Source: Micromonospora musae (GTDB lineage Bacteria > Actinomycetota > Actinomycetes > Mycobacteriales > Micromonosporaceae). From it: DNA of 64,000 nucleotides. Positions 30,821 to 39,927 of the stretch are shown here, piece after piece. The notes under the pieces are model-generated. The model did no database searches and was not told where the DNA came from. It saw nothing but the letters and a program-made list of their open reading frames with translations. Each line of letters starts with the position of its first letter. Position 1 is the first letter of the stretch. The DNA is taken from assembly GCF_003626635.1 (NCBI RefSeq), contig NZ_RAZT01000010.1, positions 186,001 through 250,000 of the forward strand, read 5' to 3'. The position numbers and the translations under genes are program-made.

Positions 30821-32275
30821 TCAGCCGGCGAGGCCGAGCGCCTCGGCGGCCGCGCGGCCGTTGGCGTGGCTCGCCCCGTACGTGGTGACGAAGGCCCGCA
30901 CTCCGGCCGGACGCCACTGGGCGGGCCAGCCCATCTCGACCACCGTGACCGGATGCGCCGCGGCCAGCGCGGTGACCAGCTCCGGCCCGCCGGGGAGCTG
31001 GTGCAGGCGGCGTCCGACCAGCACGATCGGCCGGTCCCCGGCGAGCCGGCGCAGGGCCGCCGGATCGGCCTCACCGGCGACCACGCGGACCTCCTCGGCG
31101 TCGGCCAGATGCGGGCCGAGTCCCCAGGGCACCCGCCCCTCGGCCATGCTCGACGCGGCGTGCAGCTGCACCACCAGCGGTCGCTTCAGGTCGGTGAGCA
31201 CCCCGTCGATCTTCACGGCCCGGCGCGCCGCCGCGTACCCCAGGTCGGTGCCGCCGCCGGTCGGCTCGCGGCGCGCGGCCCGGGTCCAGGCGGCGAGCGT
31301 CGCGGCACGACCGGCCGCCTCCTCGACCCGGCGCCGCTCCAGCCGGCCGTCGCCGATCGCCTCGACGATCGCGCCAGCGACCTCTTCGACGAGGTCGGCG
31401 TCGACCTTCGCGCCGATGCAGAGCAGGTCCGCGCCGGCGGCGAGGGCCCGTACGGCTGCCGGGCCGACGCCGCCGGCCGCGACCGAGGCGCCCTTCATCT
31501 CCAGCGCGTCGGTGACGACCGCGCCGGTGAAGCCGTACTCGGTGCGGAGCAGGTCGACCAGGACCGCGCGGCTGAAGGTGGCCGGCCCGGGGCCGGTCAA
31601 CGCCGGCACGCGGATGTGCGCGGTCATGACGGCCTGCGCGCCCGCGGCGATCACGGCGGCGAACGGTGGCAGGTCCCGGCGGCGCAGCACGTCGACCGGC
31701 ACGTCGACGGTGGGCAGCTCGTGGTGCGAGTCGGCGACCGTCGCCCCGTGCCCCGGGAAGTGCTTGGCGCAGGCCGCCACCCCGACGGCCTGGAGCCCGG
31801 CCACGGCGGCGGCGGAGTGCGCCGCCACCCGGAGCGGGTCCGCGCCGAACGAGCGGGTGCCGATCACCGGGTTCTCGTCGGCGGTGTTCACGTCGACCGT
31901 GGGCGCGAGGTTGACGGTGATGCCGAGCTCCGCCAGTTCCGCGCCGATCGCCTCGTAGACCCGCCGGGTCAGCGCGACGTCACCGATCGCGCCGAGCGCC
32001 GCGTTTCCCGGATACGGGCTGCCGGTGGCGTGCGCCAGGCGGGTGACGTCGCCGCCCTCCTCGTCGATCGCGATCAGCACGTCCGCCCGCCCCACGCGCA
32101 GCGCCGCAGTGGTCGCCGCGAGCTGCGCCGGGTCGTGCACGTTGGTGCCGAAGAGGGTGTGCCCGGCGAGCCCCTCGGCCAGCAGGTCGACCGCCCAGTC
32201 GGGCGGGACCGGTCCCGGGTACGCGGCCAGCAGCGTGCCGAGCGCGAGCCGGCGTAGTCCTGGATCCAGCCCCAC
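30821..32275 (-). CDS. Family GH3 beta-N-acetylhexosaminidase (NagZ-like)
   Basis: The 484-residue glycosidase would release N-acetylglucosamine from peptidoglycan fragments or chitooligosaccharides. The NagZ-type signature KHFPGHGATVADSHHELP provides the catalytic His-Asp loop, and TDALEMKGA carries the nucleophile Asp. GH3 barrel (about 10-330) and an additional C-terminal domain follow. No signal peptide is evident, so it is probably cytoplasmic. GTG 32275 has GGGGG upstream. It is divergent from a ROK repressor gene with a shared operator, so amino-sugar control is likely. Confidence 0.93.
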   Translation of the reverse strand: MGLDPGLRRLALGTLLAAYPGPVPPDWAVDLLAEGLAGHTLFGTNVHDPAQLAATTAALRVGRADVLIAIDEEGGDVTRLAHATGSPYPGNAALGAIGDVALTRRVYEAIGAELAELGITVNLAPTVDVNTADENPVIGTRSFGADPLRVAAHSAAAVAGLQAVGVAACAKHFPGHGATVADSHHELPTVDVPVDVLRRRDLPPFAAVIAAGAQAVMTAHIRVPALTGPGPATFSRAVLVDLLRTEYGFTGAVVTDALEMKGASVAAGGVGPAAVRALAAGADLLCIGAKVDADLVEEVAGAIVEAIGDGRLERRRVEEAAGRAATLAAWTRAARREPTGGGTDLGYAAARRAVKIDGVLTDLKRPLVVQLHAASSMAEGRVPWGLGPHLADAEEVRVVAGEADPAALRRLAGDRPIVLVGRRLHQLPGGPELVTALAAAHPVTVVEMGWPAQWRPAGVRAFVTTYGASHANGRAAAEALGLAG

Positions 32276-32421
32276 AGGTTTCCCCCTTCGGTGCCGCACG
32301 GCACGCAAGTCGTACCCGGAGCTTCCGGCCGTCCCGCCCGCGCAGCCCTGCCGGGTCGACCGAGTACTCCGGGTCGGGGTGGCCGATACGCTACGGCTAC
32401 CCATTTCCAAGTCGGTTTACA

Positions 32422-32440
32422 GTTAGCAAACTTTACTAAA
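32422..32440. promoter_or_regulatory. Candidate ROK-repressor operator
   Basis: TTAGCAAA-C-TTTACTAA is a near-perfect palindrome (one mismatch) in an AT-rich island between the divergent GH3 and ROK genes. The TTAGTAAA half-site is the usual target of actinobacterial ROK/NagC-type repressors. It lies 16 bases before the ROK start codon. Confidence 0.6.
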
Positions 32441-32455
32441 CCTTGAGGACGCGGC

Positions 32456-33631
32456 ATGAGTGCGACCCGGCTGCCCGGCACCCCCCGCCTGTTGCGGGCG
32501 CTCAACGACCGTGCGGCGCTGGAACTGCTGCTCGAGCGGGGCCCGTTGACCCGCGCCCGGCTCGGTGAACTCACCGGGCTGTCGAAGGTGACCGCTTCGC
32601 AGCTGGTCGAGCGCCTGGAGGAGCGCGGGTTGGTCGCCCGGGTCGGCGAGCAGGCCGGCGGCCGGGGACCGAACGCCCAGCTCTACGCCGTACGGCCGGG
32701 CAGCGCACACGTGATCGGCGTGGACGTCGGCCCGGACCGGGTGGTGGCCGCCTGCGCCGACATCACCGGAGCGGTCATCGGCCGGGTCGAGCAGTCCACC
32801 CGGGACACCGACGACCCGGTGGGCGTGGTGCACAACGCCGTCGTCCAGGCGGCCGGCAGTGCCCAGGCGCAGCTGTCGAGCGTCCGCCGGGTGGTGCTCG
32901 GCACGCCGGGTCTGGTCGACCCGGGCACCGGGGACATCACCTTCGCCTTCAACCTGCCGCGCTGGCACCGCGGGCTGCTCGCCGCCCTCCGCGAGGACCT
33001 GCACACCCCGGTCGTCTTCGAGAACGACGTGAACCTCGCCGCGGTCGCCGAGGCCCAGTCCGGCGCCGCCCAGGGCCTGTCGGACTTCGTCCTGGTCTGG
33101 ATCGGCGCGGGCGTCGGTCAGGCGATCATGCTCGGCGGGCGGCTGCACCACGGCAGCAGCGGCGCGGCCGGCGAGATCGGCTACCTCCCGGTGCCCGGCG
33201 TTCCCATTCCGCGCGACGTCTCCCGGCGGGCCAAGCCCGCGTTCCAGCGGCTGGTCGACGCGGCGGCGGTCTGCGCCGTGGCACGCGAGAACGGCTTCGC
33301 GGCCGACAACGCCACCGACGCGGTACGCGCCGCGATCGAGGCCGGCGCCGACGGCGGCCCGGTGCTCGACGAACTGGCCCGCCGGCTCGCGCTCGGCGTG
33401 GCCAGCACCTGCGTGGTGCTCGACCCCCCGCTCGTGGTCCTCGCCGGTGAGGTCGGCCAGGCCGGCGGGTCGGCCCTCGCCGACCGGGTGCAGCAGGAGG
33501 TCGCCGACATCTCGCTGGTGCGCCCCCGGGTGGTGCCGACCGGGTTGACCGAGGAGCCGATCCTGCGGGGCGCGCTGCGCACCGCGCTGGACGCCGTCCG
33601 CGACGAGGTCTTCGGCTCCACGGTGGGCTGA
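32456..33631 (+). CDS. ROK family transcriptional repressor
   Basis: The 391-residue protein has an N-terminal MarR-like winged helix (LLERGPLTRARLGELTGLSKVTASQLVERLEERGL is the HTH region) and a C-terminal ROK sugar-kinase-like domain with GVDVGPDRVVAACADITG and ENDVNLAAVAEAQSG. No CxCGxxGC zinc motif is seen in the usual place, so the ligand pocket may be altered. It probably represses the divergent GH3 gene and responds to an amino sugar; that is inference. ATG 32456 follows TTGAGGA. Confidence 0.92.
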   Translation: MSATRLPGTPRLLRALNDRAALELLLERGPLTRARLGELTGLSKVTASQLVERLEERGLVARVGEQAGGRGPNAQLYAVRPGSAHVIGVDVGPDRVVAACADITGAVIGRVEQSTRDTDDPVGVVHNAVVQAAGSAQAQLSSVRRVVLGTPGLVDPGTGDITFAFNLPRWHRGLLAALREDLHTPVVFENDVNLAAVAEAQSGAAQGLSDFVLVWIGAGVGQAIMLGGRLHHGSSGAAGEIGYLPVPGVPIPRDVSRRAKPAFQRLVDAAAVCAVARENGFAADNATDAVRAAIEAGADGGPVLDELARRLALGVASTCVVLDPPLVVLAGEVGQAGGSALADRVQQEVADISLVRPRVVPTGLTEEPILRGALRTALDAVRDEVFGSTVG

Positions 33632-33639
33632 CCTCCGGC

Positions 33640-33667
33640 GTGACCCCGCCCGTCCGGGTGGGGCCAC
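33640..33667. terminator. Terminator between convergent ROK and ABC permease genes
   Basis: A 12-bp stem with one mismatch and a GU pair (33640-33651 with 33656-33667) lies 8 bases past the ROK stop codon. Confidence 0.55.
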
Positions 33668-33756
33668 ACCGACGCCGATCATGTGAAGGAATTCTTCACG
33701 ATCCGTTCAGCGCCTGCAAGGCGTCGCCTCATGCCGCCGCCTCCCGCCGCCGCAGC

Positions 33757-34767
33757 TCAGATCAGGTCCCGGCGGCGGAACACCAGGAACGCGGCCGTGG
33801 CCAGCACCGCGGTCAGGCCGAGCAGAACAGCCAGCGCGGGCTGCCAGGTCAGCGCGTAGACCCGATCGCAGAAGCCGGTGGCGGTGGCGCAGGCGGTCGC
33901 GTCCCAGAACTCGACCCGGCCGGTGAGCCAGGCACCCACATGGCTGGAGAGCATGAACCGGTCCGGATGGGCGGTGTCCACGATCTCCATCACCAGGCGA
34001 GCGCCGAGTTCCCAGACCACCAGGTACGCAGCCGCCGTGCCCAGCGCGGCCGAGGTGTGCCGGCCCAGCGTGGCGAGCGCGAACCCGAGCACGGTGGTGA
34101 GCAGCACCAGCACCAACCCACGCCCGTGCACCGAGCCGAGGTCACGCCAGAACACCCCGTCGAGATGGCCGGGGAACCCGGCCGCCTGCCCGATCACCCA
34201 GAACGTGGCGAGGTACGCCACCGAGGCCAGCAGCGACAACCCGAGCACGCCGCCGAGCAGCGTGCCCAGCTTCGCGCCGAGCACGGTCATCCGCTTCGGC
34301 CGCCAGAGCAGCAGGTTCACCACGCCGCCCGAGTTCAGGTCGGCGCCGATGTACGACGCGCCGACCAGGAACCCGAAGAGCACCAGGAAGGCGATGAGGA
34401 AGTAGAGCAGCGACTCGGCCTGCTGCGAGAAGACGAACACCCCGGAGAGGAAGTCGGTCGCCACCGGCAGCCGCTCCTGGCGTACCGGGTCGACCTCACT
34501 GCAGTCGGCCGGAAAGTACTCCTCCTCCGCGCCGGGCGGAAGATTCCCGTTCACCCGGTCCACGCAGCGCTGGTAGACGTCGTCCATCTGCCGCCGGGAC
34601 TCGGCCGCCTGGTTCCGGGCCTCGATCAGCTCGGCGGCGGTGGGTTGGTGCGAGCCGGCGAGGGTCGTCGACGCGGTGACCCCGAAGGCCAGCACCAGCA
34701 GGACGAGCATGAGTTGGACGAAGCGGCGGGCCCCCAGCCGCTCCAACTCGGCACGGACCAGCTTCAC
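33757..34767 (-). CDS. ABC-2 type transporter permease
   Basis: The 336-residue membrane protein has one helix at about 16-36, a large extracytoplasmic loop (about 37-120, with two Cys: YQRCVDRV and PADCSEVD) and five further helices. The layout is that of ABC-2 export permeases. It forms a pair with the ATPase upstream (4-base GTGA overlap). GTG 34767. The exported substrate is unknown. Confidence 0.88.
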   Translation of the reverse strand: MKLVRAELERLGARRFVQLMLVLLVLAFGVTASTTLAGSHQPTAAELIEARNQAAESRRQMDDVYQRCVDRVNGNLPPGAEEEYFPADCSEVDPVRQERLPVATDFLSGVFVFSQQAESLLYFLIAFLVLFGFLVGASYIGADLNSGGVVNLLLWRPKRMTVLGAKLGTLLGGVLGLSLLASVAYLATFWVIGQAAGFPGHLDGVFWRDLGSVHGRGLVLVLLTTVLGFALATLGRHTSAALGTAAAYLVVWELGARLVMEIVDTAHPDRFMLSSHVGAWLTGRVEFWDATACATATGFCDRVYALTWQPALAVLLGLTAVLATAAFLVFRRRDLI

Positions 34768-35771
34768 GCGTCGCCCCCTCTGCCTTCGCCGACCCCGGTG
34801 TCCAGCTCGATCACCCTGTCCCGGGCACCCGAGTCGACCTGACGAGGCACCTCCGGGTGCGCGCCCTCGCCGGTCAGCTCCAGGAAGACGCTCTCCAGGT
34901 CGGGCCGGAGCGGCGTCAGCTCGCGTACCCACAGCCCCTGCTCACCGAGCAGCCGGCTGATCGTCGTCGGGTCGTCCACCTGACCGACCACGAGATGGTC
35001 GGGGTGCGCGACCGCCGGCAACCCGCCGGCGTGCAGCAGCTCCGCGGCGCGCTCCGGCTCGGCCACCCGAACCAGGAACTCGTGCTGGTCGAAGCCGGCG
35101 AGCACCTCCTCCACCCGGCCCGCCGCCACCCGCCGCCCTCGCGAGATGATCGTGACGTGATCGCAGATCAGCTGGATCTCGGCGAGGATGTGGCTGGAGA
35201 TCAGCACGGTCACCCCGGCGTCGGCCAGCGACCGCATCAGATCCCGCATCTCCCGGATGCCGGCCGGGTCGAGCCCGTTGGCCGGCTCGTCGAGGATGAG
35301 CAGCTCCGGGTTCTTCAGCAGCGCCGAGGCGACCGCCAGCCGCTGCTTCATACCGAGCGAGTAGCCCTTCACCCGCTCGTCACCCCGGTCGTGCAGGCCC
35401 ACCTGCTCCAGCACCTCGTCCACGCGGCTCACCGGCACTCCGCCGGCGAGGGCGAGCAGCCGTAGCGTCCGGTATCCGGTGAAGTTGCCGAAGAACTGCG
35501 GGCTCTCCACGATCGCCCCGACCCGCCCGGCCACCTGCGACAGGTGCGTGGGCGACGGCGCGCCGAGCACGTTCATCCACCCGCCGTCGGCCCGTACCAG
35601 CCCGAGGAGGGCACGCAGGGTGGTGGTCTTGCCCGACCCGTTCGGGCCGAGGAAGCCGTGCACCTCACCCGCGCCGACCGTCAGGTCGAAGCCGTCCACC
35701 GCCACCCGGCGGCCGTTGCGCACACTGTTGAAGGTCTTACGCAGACCCTCGATCTCGATGACCGCGCTCAC
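34764..35771 (-). CDS. ABC transporter ATP-binding protein (export type)
   Basis: The 335-residue ATPase has Walker A FLGPNGSGKTTTLRALL, signature YSLGMKQRLAVASALLKN, Walker B LLILDEPANGLDP and switch His in LISSHILAEI, followed by a C-terminal DUF4162-like tail. It drives the permease that overlaps it. GTG 35771 starts VSAVIEIEGLRKTF. This is the first gene of a two-gene export operon of the CcmA/BcrA type. Confidence 0.93.
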   Translation of the reverse strand: MSAVIEIEGLRKTFNSVRNGRRVAVDGFDLTVGAGEVHGFLGPNGSGKTTTLRALLGLVRADGGWMNVLGAPSPTHLSQVAGRVGAIVESPQFFGNFTGYRTLRLLALAGGVPVSRVDEVLEQVGLHDRGDERVKGYSLGMKQRLAVASALLKNPELLILDEPANGLDPAGIREMRDLMRSLADAGVTVLISSHILAEIQLICDHVTIISRGRRVAAGRVEEVLAGFDQHEFLVRVAEPERAAELLHAGGLPAVAHPDHLVVGQVDDPTTISRLLGEQGLWVRELTPLRPDLESVFLELTGEGAHPEVPRQVDSGARDRVIELDTGVGEGRGGDA

Positions 35772-35902
35772 CCGCGCGATTCCCTGCTTCGAGCCGGCAT
35801 CGACCGTCCTTCGGCATCGGTGACCAACGACACGGCGTCCCACCCTAGAGCCGGCCGGCCGCCCGTGGGGGGCGCCACGGCTGTGCGTGGTTGGATGGAC
35901 GG

Positions 35903-36745
35903 GTGACTGGTGACCTGATCCCCGGCGCCACCGGCGCCAACCCCGCCACCGCTCCCGTGGACCCGGATCTGGTGGTCAGCCTCGACGGCGTCGGCGTACG
36001 CCGCTCCGGCACCGCCCTGGTACAGGATCTGACCTGGCGGGTCGAGCTGGACGAGCGCTGGGTTGTGCTCGGCCCGAACGGGGCCGGCAAGACGACCCTG
36101 CTCAACCTCGCGTCCGGTCGGCTGCATCCCACCAACGGCACCGCCCACGTGCTCGGTGAGCGGATCGGCCGGACCGACGTCAACGAACTGCGCACCCGTA
36201 TCGGCCTCACCACCGCCGCCGTGGCGGAGCGGGTACCGGCCGACGAGCGGGTCAGCGACGTGGTCGTCACCGCCGCCTGGTCGGTGGTGGGCCGTTGGCG
36301 GGAGAGCTACGACCGCACCGACGAGGCCCGGGCCCGCGCGCTGCTCGGGCAGCTCGGTGTGGGCGGCCTCGCCGACCGCGCGTACGGCACCCTCTCCGAC
36401 GGCGAGCGCAAGCGGGTGCAGATCGCTCGTGCGCTCATGACCGACCCGGAGCTGCTGCTGCTCGACGAGCCGGCCGCCGGGCTCGACCTGGGCGGGCGCG
36501 AGGACCTGGTCGCGCGCCTCTCCGAGCTGGCGTACGACCCGGACGCGCCGGCGATGGTGCTGGTCACGCACCACGTCGAGGAGATTCCGCCGGGCTTCAC
36601 GCACGCGCTGCTGCTGCGCGAGGGGACCGTGGTGGCGCAGGGGCTGATCGAGGAGACGCTCACCGGCGACAACCTCTCCAAGACCTTCGGCCTGCCGCTG
36701 ATCGTCCAGCGCTCCGGCGACCGCTACACCGCCCGCGCCGCCTGA
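35903..36745 (+). CDS. Orphan ABC transporter ATP-binding protein (YlmA-like)
   Basis: The 280-residue ATPase has Walker A VLGPNGAGKTTLLNLA, signature LSDGERKRVQIARALM, Walker B LLLLDEPAAGLDLGG, and a His in VTHHVEEIP. There is no permease nearby; the family of such single ATPases has no assigned transporter. GTG 35903 is chosen; a TTG at 35891 is weaker. It lies 44 bases before ribokinase in the same direction. Confidence 0.93.
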   Translation: MTGDLIPGATGANPATAPVDPDLVVSLDGVGVRRSGTALVQDLTWRVELDERWVVLGPNGAGKTTLLNLASGRLHPTNGTAHVLGERIGRTDVNELRTRIGLTTAAVAERVPADERVSDVVVTAAWSVVGRWRESYDRTDEARARALLGQLGVGGLADRAYGTLSDGERKRVQIARALMTDPELLLLDEPAAGLDLGGREDLVARLSELAYDPDAPAMVLVTHHVEEIPPGFTHALLLREGTVVAQGLIEETLTGDNLSKTFGLPLIVQRSGDRYTARAA

Positions 36746-36788
36746 CGGCCCGCCCCCGCATCCCGCCGAGTCGAGACAGGAGACGCCG

Positions 36789-37685
36789 GTGGCGCAGACC
36801 CGGGTGGCCGTGGTCGGCAGCGCGAACATGGACCTGGTCGCGATGGCCCCGGCCCTGCCCCGGACCGGGGAGACCATGCTCGGCACCGACTTCGTGATGG
36901 TGCCGGGCGGCAAGGGCGCCAACCAGGCCATCGCCGCCGCCCGAGCGGGCGCGTCCTGCACCTTCCTCGGCGCGATCGGCTCCGACTCGTTCGGGGTGAC
37001 GCTGAAGGCGCGGATCGGCGCGGCCGGTGTGGACACCGGACACCTGCGGGTGGTCTACGGCACCTCCGGCGTCGCACTGGTGATGGTCAACGCCGAGGGC
37101 GAGAACGCGATCCTGGTGACCCCGGGCGCCAACGGCGCGCTGACGAGCCTCACCGAGGCGGAGCTGAACACCGTACGCTCCGCCGACGTGCTCGTGGCCC
37201 AGCTGGAGATCCCGGTGGAGACGGTGACCGAGGCGGCGATGGTCGCCCGCGCCGCCGGCACCCGGGTCGTCCTCAACGCCGCGCCGGCCCGGCCCCTCCC
37301 CGACGAGCTGCTGGCCGCCCTGGACGTGCTGGTGGTGAACGAACGCGAGGCGCACGCGCTGACCGGCCGGGGCCGGGAGGCGCCGCAGGCGTTGCTGGAG
37401 CTCACGCCCCGCGCGGTGCTCACCCTCGGCGCCGAGGGGGTCTGGTACGGCGACCGGGACGGCACGGCCGTGCACGTGCCTTCGGTCAAGGTGGAGACCG
37501 TGGACTCGACGGCCGCCGGTGACGCGTTCACGGCGGCGTTGGCGGTGGGCTGGGGCGAGGGGCGGGACCTGGTGGACGCCGTGCGCTGGGCGGCGGCCGC
37601 GGGAGCGGCGTGCGCCCGCCGGCTCGGCGCCTCCGTGGCGCTGCCCTACCGGGCCGAGATCGACGAGCTCTACGCCTCCGCCTGA
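36789..37685 (+). CDS. rbsK: Ribokinase (PfkB family)
   Basis: The 298-residue sugar kinase has SANMDLVAMAPALP at the N-terminus, the GGKGANQAIAAARAGA glycine loop, and the PfkB second signature DSTAAGDAFTAAL with catalytic Asp. Ribose is the likely substrate by family pattern, but other ketoses are possible. A GTG or ATG-type start at 36789 gives the family N-terminus. Its last 16 bases overlap the GlxA-type regulator gene, which is convergent. Confidence 0.9.
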   Translation: MAQTRVAVVGSANMDLVAMAPALPRTGETMLGTDFVMVPGGKGANQAIAAARAGASCTFLGAIGSDSFGVTLKARIGAAGVDTGHLRVVYGTSGVALVMVNAEGENAILVTPGANGALTSLTEAELNTVRSADVLVAQLEIPVETVTEAAMVARAAGTRVVLNAAPARPLPDELLAALDVLVVNEREAHALTGRGREAPQALLELTPRAVLTLGAEGVWYGDRDGTAVHVPSVKVETVDSTAAGDAFTAALAVGWGEGRDLVDAVRWAAAAGAACARRLGASVALPYRAEIDELYASA

Positions 37686-38656
37686 ACCGAGCCACCGTTG
37701 TCGCTCAACGGCGCCGCGACGGCGCGGAACGCCCGCCGGTACGCCGACGGAGAGGTAAGCATGGCCCGGCCGAAGTGGTGGCGGTAGGTGACCGGCGAGT
37801 CGAAGCCGACCGCCGCGGCGATCTCCTCGACCGGTGCGTCCGTCGTCTCGAGCAGCGCCAGGCTGGCCCGAACCCGCTGGTCGATCAGCCACCGGATCGG
37901 GCTCGTGCCGGTGGCCCGCCCGAAGTGCCGCAGGTAGGTGCGGGTCGACATGTGCGCCTGCCCGGCCAGCCGGGCGACGGTCAGCGGCTCGCTCAGATGG
38001 GCCAGCGCCCAGGTGAGGCTGCCGGCGATCCGGTCGTCGCCCGGGTCGGGCGGCACCGGGGCCTCGATGAACTGGGCCTGCCCGCCGTCGCGGTGGGGGA
38101 GGATGACCAGCCGACGGGCGACCGCGTTGGCGATCGCCGCGCCGTGGTCGAGCCGGACCAGGTGCACGCAGAGGTCCAGGCCCGCCGCACTGCCGGCGCT
38201 GGTGAGCAGGTCACCCTCGTCGAGGTAGAGCACGTCCGGATGCACCTCGACGGCCGGATACCTGCGGGCGAGCAGGTCCGCGTACCGCCAGTGGGTGGTG
38301 GCCCGCCGCCCGTCGAGCAGCCCGGCGCCGGCCAGCGCGAACGCGCCCGAGCAGATCGACACGACCCGGGCGCCCCGCCGGTGCGCCCGGCGCAGCGCGG
38401 CGACCAGCTCCGGCGACGGGTCCGCGGTGACGTCCGGTACCCCGGGCACGATCACCGTTCCGGCCCCCGCCAGCACGTCCAGGCCGTACGGGGTGTGCAG
38501 CGTGGCCCCGCCGACCAACGGCACCGCGCCGGGCCGCTCGGCGCAGACCCGCAGGTCGTACCAGTCGACGCCGAGTTCGGGTCTGGGCAGCCCGAACACC
38601 TCGGTCACGATGCCCGTCTCGAAGACCGACATGCCCGGGTACGCGAGGACCGCCAC
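37670..38656 (-). CDS. GlxA family transcriptional regulator (DJ-1/PfpI plus AraC HTH)
   Basis: The 328-residue protein has an N-terminal DJ-1/PfpI-like domain (about 1-170; VVSICSGAFALAGAGLLDGR holds the family Cys) and a C-terminal AraC HTH domain (about 215-315; VARLAGQAHMSTRTYLRHFG and IAAAVGFDSPVTYRHHF are the two helix pairs). Ligand unknown; the amidase-like domain probably senses a metabolite rather than acting as a catalyst. GTG 38656. It is next to the rhodanese gene, which is divergent. Confidence 0.9.
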   Translation of the reverse strand: MAVLAYPGMSVFETGIVTEVFGLPRPELGVDWYDLRVCAERPGAVPLVGGATLHTPYGLDVLAGAGTVIVPGVPDVTADPSPELVAALRRAHRRGARVVSICSGAFALAGAGLLDGRRATTHWRYADLLARRYPAVEVHPDVLYLDEGDLLTSAGSAAGLDLCVHLVRLDHGAAIANAVARRLVILPHRDGGQAQFIEAPVPPDPGDDRIAGSLTWALAHLSEPLTVARLAGQAHMSTRTYLRHFGRATGTSPIRWLIDQRVRASLALLETTDAPVEEIAAAVGFDSPVTYRHHFGRAMLTSPSAYRRAFRAVAAPLSDNGGSVQAEA

Positions 38657-38739
38657 GCTCTGCTCGATGGCGGGATGTTAGCGCAGGACGGCGTTGTCGC
38701 CACTCGTCCCCCGCGCCGTCGCTGAGCAGGATCGGTGTC

Positions 38740-39198
38740 ATGACGAACACCTTCGCCGTCCCGGCGGCCGACCCCACCACCGCCACCACTCACTTCCTCG
38801 CCCGGCTCAGCTTCGAGACCGATGTCAGCGACGTGTACGCGGATCTCACCGCGCGGACCCCCGGTCTGGTGGTGGTCGACTCCCGAGGGACGACCGCGTG
38901 GGGGCAGGGGCACCTGCCGGGCGCCGTGCACCTGCCGACCGCCGAGATCGGCGCGCTCGCCGCCGAGGTCGTGCCGGCCGGCTCCACGGTCGTCACCTAC
39001 TGCTGGGGTCCCGGCTGCAACGGCGCCACCCGCGCCGCCCTGGAGTTCGCCCGACTCGGCTACCCGGTCAAGGAGATGCTCGGTGGCTACGAGTACTGGG
39101 TGCGGGAGGGGCTGCCGGTGATGACGGACACCGGGCTGACCCAGCGGCCCGCCGACGAGCTGACCGCGCCCCGGTCCACGATCAGCTGTGACTGCTAG
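38740..39198 (+). CDS. Rhodanese-like sulfurtransferase
   Basis: The 152-residue protein is a single rhodanese domain. The active-site loop CWGPGCNGATRA holds the persulfide Cys and the usual anion-binding backbone. VVVDSRGTTAWGQGHLPGAVHLP is the CDC25/rhodanese N-terminal motif. Cys-rich end STISCDC is unusual and could bind metal or form a disulfide. ATG 38740 with AGGATCGGTG-like weak upstream site. It lies divergent from the GlxA-type gene. Confidence 0.9.
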   Translation: MTNTFAVPAADPTTATTHFLARLSFETDVSDVYADLTARTPGLVVVDSRGTTAWGQGHLPGAVHLPTAEIGALAAEVVPAGSTVVTYCWGPGCNGATRAALEFARLGYPVKEMLGGYEYWVREGLPVMTDTGLTQRPADELTAPRSTISCDC

Positions 39199-39866
39199 CC
39201 GGCCTGGTCCGCCTCGTCGGTGAGCTTCTCACCCCGGCGGCGCAGCATGCCCAGCCCGGGAATGCCGGCGACGGCGAGCTTGAGGTCGCGGGTCACCTCG
39301 AGCAGGTCGTGCAGGTCCGGGCCGACCCGGTCGAGGGTGGCCAGGATCGGCAGGACGTCCGAGGTCAGGTGCTCGCGCAGCTTCGGCAACTCGTCCACGA
39401 GCCGGATGGCGGCGGTGACCTCCTCGTGGCTGAGCTGCTCGACGAAGCGCGTCGCCATGGGTGCGGCCCGGCGCAGCGCCGGTTCGTACGTCGTCATCAA
39501 CTCGGCAGCGGTGGCCGCCGTCTCCGCCCCGGTGGTCACCGCGGCCGCCGCCCGCGCCGCCACCGCGTCCGCCTCGGTCACCACCGTGGTTGCCTTGCGG
39601 GCGACCTGCTCCGCCTGCCCGACCACCACGGCGGCGCTGCCGGCCACCTCGGTCGCGGTCTCGAGCACGTGGTCCGTGCGGTCCAGGGTCTGCTCGATCC
39701 GGTCCACCACCCCGTTGATCCGGGTCAGCAGCGCCTCGACGCCGTCGAGCACGGCGAACGCGCGGGCGGGCACGGCCGCGAACGAGGTGGCCGAATCGCG
39801 GGCCTGGTCGAGGGCGGAGCGCGTGAGGCCGATGACGGACGACGGCCGGGGCAGGGGGATCACCAT
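39195..39866 (-). CDS. Hypothetical coiled-coil protein
   Basis: The 223-residue protein has a long heptad-like helix (about 35-150), including VVDRIEQTLDRTDHVLETA and VVGQAEQVARKATTVV, without Cys or membrane segments. No catalytic motif is seen; it looks structural. ATG 39866. It is convergent with the rhodanese gene, overlapping it by 4 bases. Confidence 0.8.
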   Translation of the reverse strand: MVIPLPRPSSVIGLTRSALDQARDSATSFAAVPARAFAVLDGVEALLTRINGVVDRIEQTLDRTDHVLETATEVAGSAAVVVGQAEQVARKATTVVTEADAVAARAAAAVTTGAETAATAAELMTTYEPALRRAAPMATRFVEQLSHEEVTAAIRLVDELPKLREHLTSDVLPILATLDRVGPDLHDLLEVTRDLKLAVAGIPGLGMLRRRGEKLTDEADQAG

Positions 39867-39927
39867 GGCAACCAGTGTGCGTCGCGGGTGCCCGTACCGC
39901 CGCCGGCCGAGCCCCGTGACCCGCCGG

